Part shown: positions 62,901 through 64,000 of the stretch, piece after piece
Position numbering within the stretch: the stretch's first letter is position 1
Layout: every line of letters starts with the position of its first letter
Position numbers and translations under genes: made by a program
The notes under the pieces: generated by a model
What the model saw: only the letters and a program-made list of their open reading frames with translations
Told to the model about the DNA's origin: nothing
Databases searched by the model: none
DNA from: Pneumocystis sp. 'macacae'
Lineage: Eukaryota; Ascomycota; Pneumocystomycetes; Pneumocystales; Pneumocystaceae
Reading direction: 5' to 3'
Assembly (NCBI GenBank): GCA_018127085.1
Contig: CM030730.1
Coordinates: 337,501 to 401,500, forward strand
DNA length: 64,000 nucleotides

Positions 62901-63043
62901 TTGCCAGCGAGACGTGCGTGCAGGAGACAATGGCTACAGAGCAGCGCCGGACGGAGAGCATTGGAGACGCACTGAGCAGGTATCTGTGCTTCAGAGCAGC
63001 TCTGTCTAACAACACAGCCTCGAAGGCAGTGTTGCATCGCTGA

Positions 63044-63695
63044 ATGCATGCAACTACAGGGTATGTGGAGTGTCTGCGTCCGAGACTGACCCTCCAGATG
63101 GAGCTTCTCTTGGGGACACTGGACGCTGGAATCGAGGACTTTGAACGCATCCAGCTCGTCCTCTCAGCCAAACGCGTACACCTGCTCCCCTCCCACCCAT
63201 TGCTGACAAAACAGCACTTCGACCTCGTCCCCGAGTCCGAGGTCCATGCTGCACACCACGAGCTGCAGCACGAAATCCGCCCACAGATACTGGCACTCCT
63301 TGACCGTGCCGAGGCTGCAATTGCCCGTGCAGAGCGCACCGAAAAGACCCTCCAGAGCCGTGCCGACCTCCAGTACTCCCGGCTCCAGCAGGCTGCCCTC
63401 CCGCGCCCCCCTTCCCCCACCGACCCCCCCGACCACGCACTCCGTGCCAGACTCCTTTCCCAGCTTCGTGCAAAGAAGCAGCGTCTCGCCTACACACTCG
63501 ACCGCCTCTCCCTCGAGGCCGAGCAGAGGGTATGTCTTCTGCCCTAACCCTAACCCTGCGTCAAGCCCTACCCTGCCCTGCCAAACCCTACCCGGCCTCC
63601 CTGGTCCTCTGCCTGACTAACTGATACAGCAGCGCGTCCTCAAAACCACCGCCCCGCCTGAACAGCCTCTCCCCGGCCCCCCCGGCGCCAGCTGA
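63044..63695 (+). CDS. SPC19: DASH/Dam1 complex subunit Spc19
   Basis: A subunit of the Dam1/DASH ring that couples kinetochores to microtubules. The best start is the ATG at 63044: MHATTGYVECLRPRLTLQME, then LLLGTLDAGIEDFERIQLVL, HFDLVPESEVHAAHHELQHE, IRPQILALLDRAEAAIARAE and RTEKTLQSRADLQYSRLQ. This is the Spc19 pattern (LDSGI-DF-RL, HFEL-PE, L-EI-P-I--LL, E--L--K-ELQ--RL). Exon 1 ends at 63529, an intron of 100 nt follows, and exon 2 (63630-63695) ends KTTAPPEQPLPGPPGAS. An upstream ATG at 62930 with a donor at 62980 gives an attractive peptide but the wrong phase. The gene is extremely GC-rich for this genome. Confidence 0.75.
63530..63629 (+). repeat. SPC19 intron carrying CCCTAA telomere-type repeats
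   Basis: This 100-nt intron (GTATGT ... CTGACTAACTGATACAG) contains CCCTAACCCTAACCCTG at 63542-63558 and further CCCTA/CCCTG words up to 63590. Two perfect CCCTAA units sit in tandem. The branch site CTAAC and the acceptor are in place. Confidence 0.75.
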
Positions 63696-64000
63696 CCCGC
63701 CCTCCGTCCGCTCTACATCACCCCCTCTGCACACACCGCCCTCCCACACCCGTCTCCCCCCGCGCACTCTCCGCCACATACTGCCCAACAACCCTGATCT
63801 TCGCCCCAAACTCCCGCAGCTCGTTCTCCGCACCTGCCGCCTAAGCATCCCAGCCATGTGGTCACGTGACCTGCCTCTCAGCGCCTCGACCGCTGCAGCA
63901 AGACCCGCGTCCCCCGTGCAGACCTCGATCTGCTCGGCGACCTCTGTCTGTCTGCCGTCGACCGTGCTGTCTGCTGAGCATTTGGCCCAAAGACTCTCTA
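63696..64000. other. GC-rich right edge, no gene settled
   Basis: About 305 GC-rich bases. Both strands have open stretches because stops are rare at this composition. On the minus strand one frame reads TEVAEQIEVCTGDAGLAAAV followed by EALRGR, and could be part of a gene continuing beyond the window, but no family is recognised. Confidence 0.3.

Noticed and set aside
62424..62930. 168-codon minus-strand frame as one gene
   Set aside because: Much of it translates telomere-like C-rich words (PSPKPALTLALEA) and low-complexity GC-rich sequence; only the 3' third looks protein-like.
62930..62979. Upstream exon for SPC19 (ATG at 62930, donor at 62980)
   Set aside because: The exon has two bases in excess while the only usable acceptor (63058-63059) needs one, so the joined frame would be wrong. 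The ATG at 63044 gives a full domain.
62881..63497. Long minus-strand frames opposite SPC19
   Set aside because: Antisense shadows of a GC-rich gene, Arg/Gly/Ser-rich without domains.
61390..64000. GC-rich right end as foreign contamination or an assembly join
   Set aside because: Composition changes gradually from TIM10 to SPC19, the same introns with CTAAC branch sites occur, and similar milder islands lie at 3 and 34 kb. It cannot be fully excluded without read coverage.

Overview
The window reads as nuclear DNA of a compact, very AT-rich fungus. Genes are dense on both strands, most are split by many introns of about 40-50 nt (GT...AG, with CTAAC or CTGAY branch sites close to the acceptor), and the protein set is ascomycete. 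RNA polymerase II with a long heptad tail, a telobox-type TRF-like protein, a DASH subunit (Spc19) and fission-yeast-like gene content point to Taphrinomycotina. The best guess is Pneumocystis or a close relative. This is inference; no rRNA, tRNA or mitochondrial marker is present to settle it.

Layout, left to right: the 3' end of a RhoGEF gene; an RBM5/RBM10-type splicing factor; a 607-residue unrecognised disordered protein; a TRF-like/telobox telomere factor; Sec61 gamma; a CPSF6-like cleavage factor; COX13; APN2; nucleoporin Nup155/170; 3-ketoacyl-CoA reductase; PRMT1; RPL31; then three mitochondrial genes in a row (MCR1, SDH4, MPP beta); ADA3; a Tma23-like protein; a small conserved protein; a Maf pyrophosphatase; mitochondrial ThrRS; FRG1; NPR2; a Snapin-like protein; PP4 subunit R2; an HMG-box protein; RPB1; SWD1; an OTU deubiquitinase; mitochondrial LysRS; lipin; TIM10; RPL37; SPC19.

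There is no operon-like or pathway cluster apart from the mitochondrial run. The recurring themes are mitochondrial biogenesis (COX13, MCR1, SDH4, MPP beta, two organellar tRNA synthetases, TIM10) and mRNA synthesis and processing (RPB1, SWD1, ADA3, RBM5, CPSF6, HMG).

The most unusual property is compositional. Against the AT-rich background there are three islands of raised GC, near 2.6-3.5 kb, 32.2-35.7 kb and 60.1-64.0 kb, roughly 30 kb apart. They cut across genes (only the 5' exons of the RBM5-like gene are GC-rich), are bordered by alternating TATGCA-type tracts, and hold odd repeats: two in-register arrays of degenerate 10-bp units upstream of Maf, a 20-bp palindrome, and interspersed telomere-like CCCTAA words at the right end, including inside an SPC19 intron. 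I found no transposon, CRISPR array, surface-antigen gene family, toxin gene or virus-derived gene.
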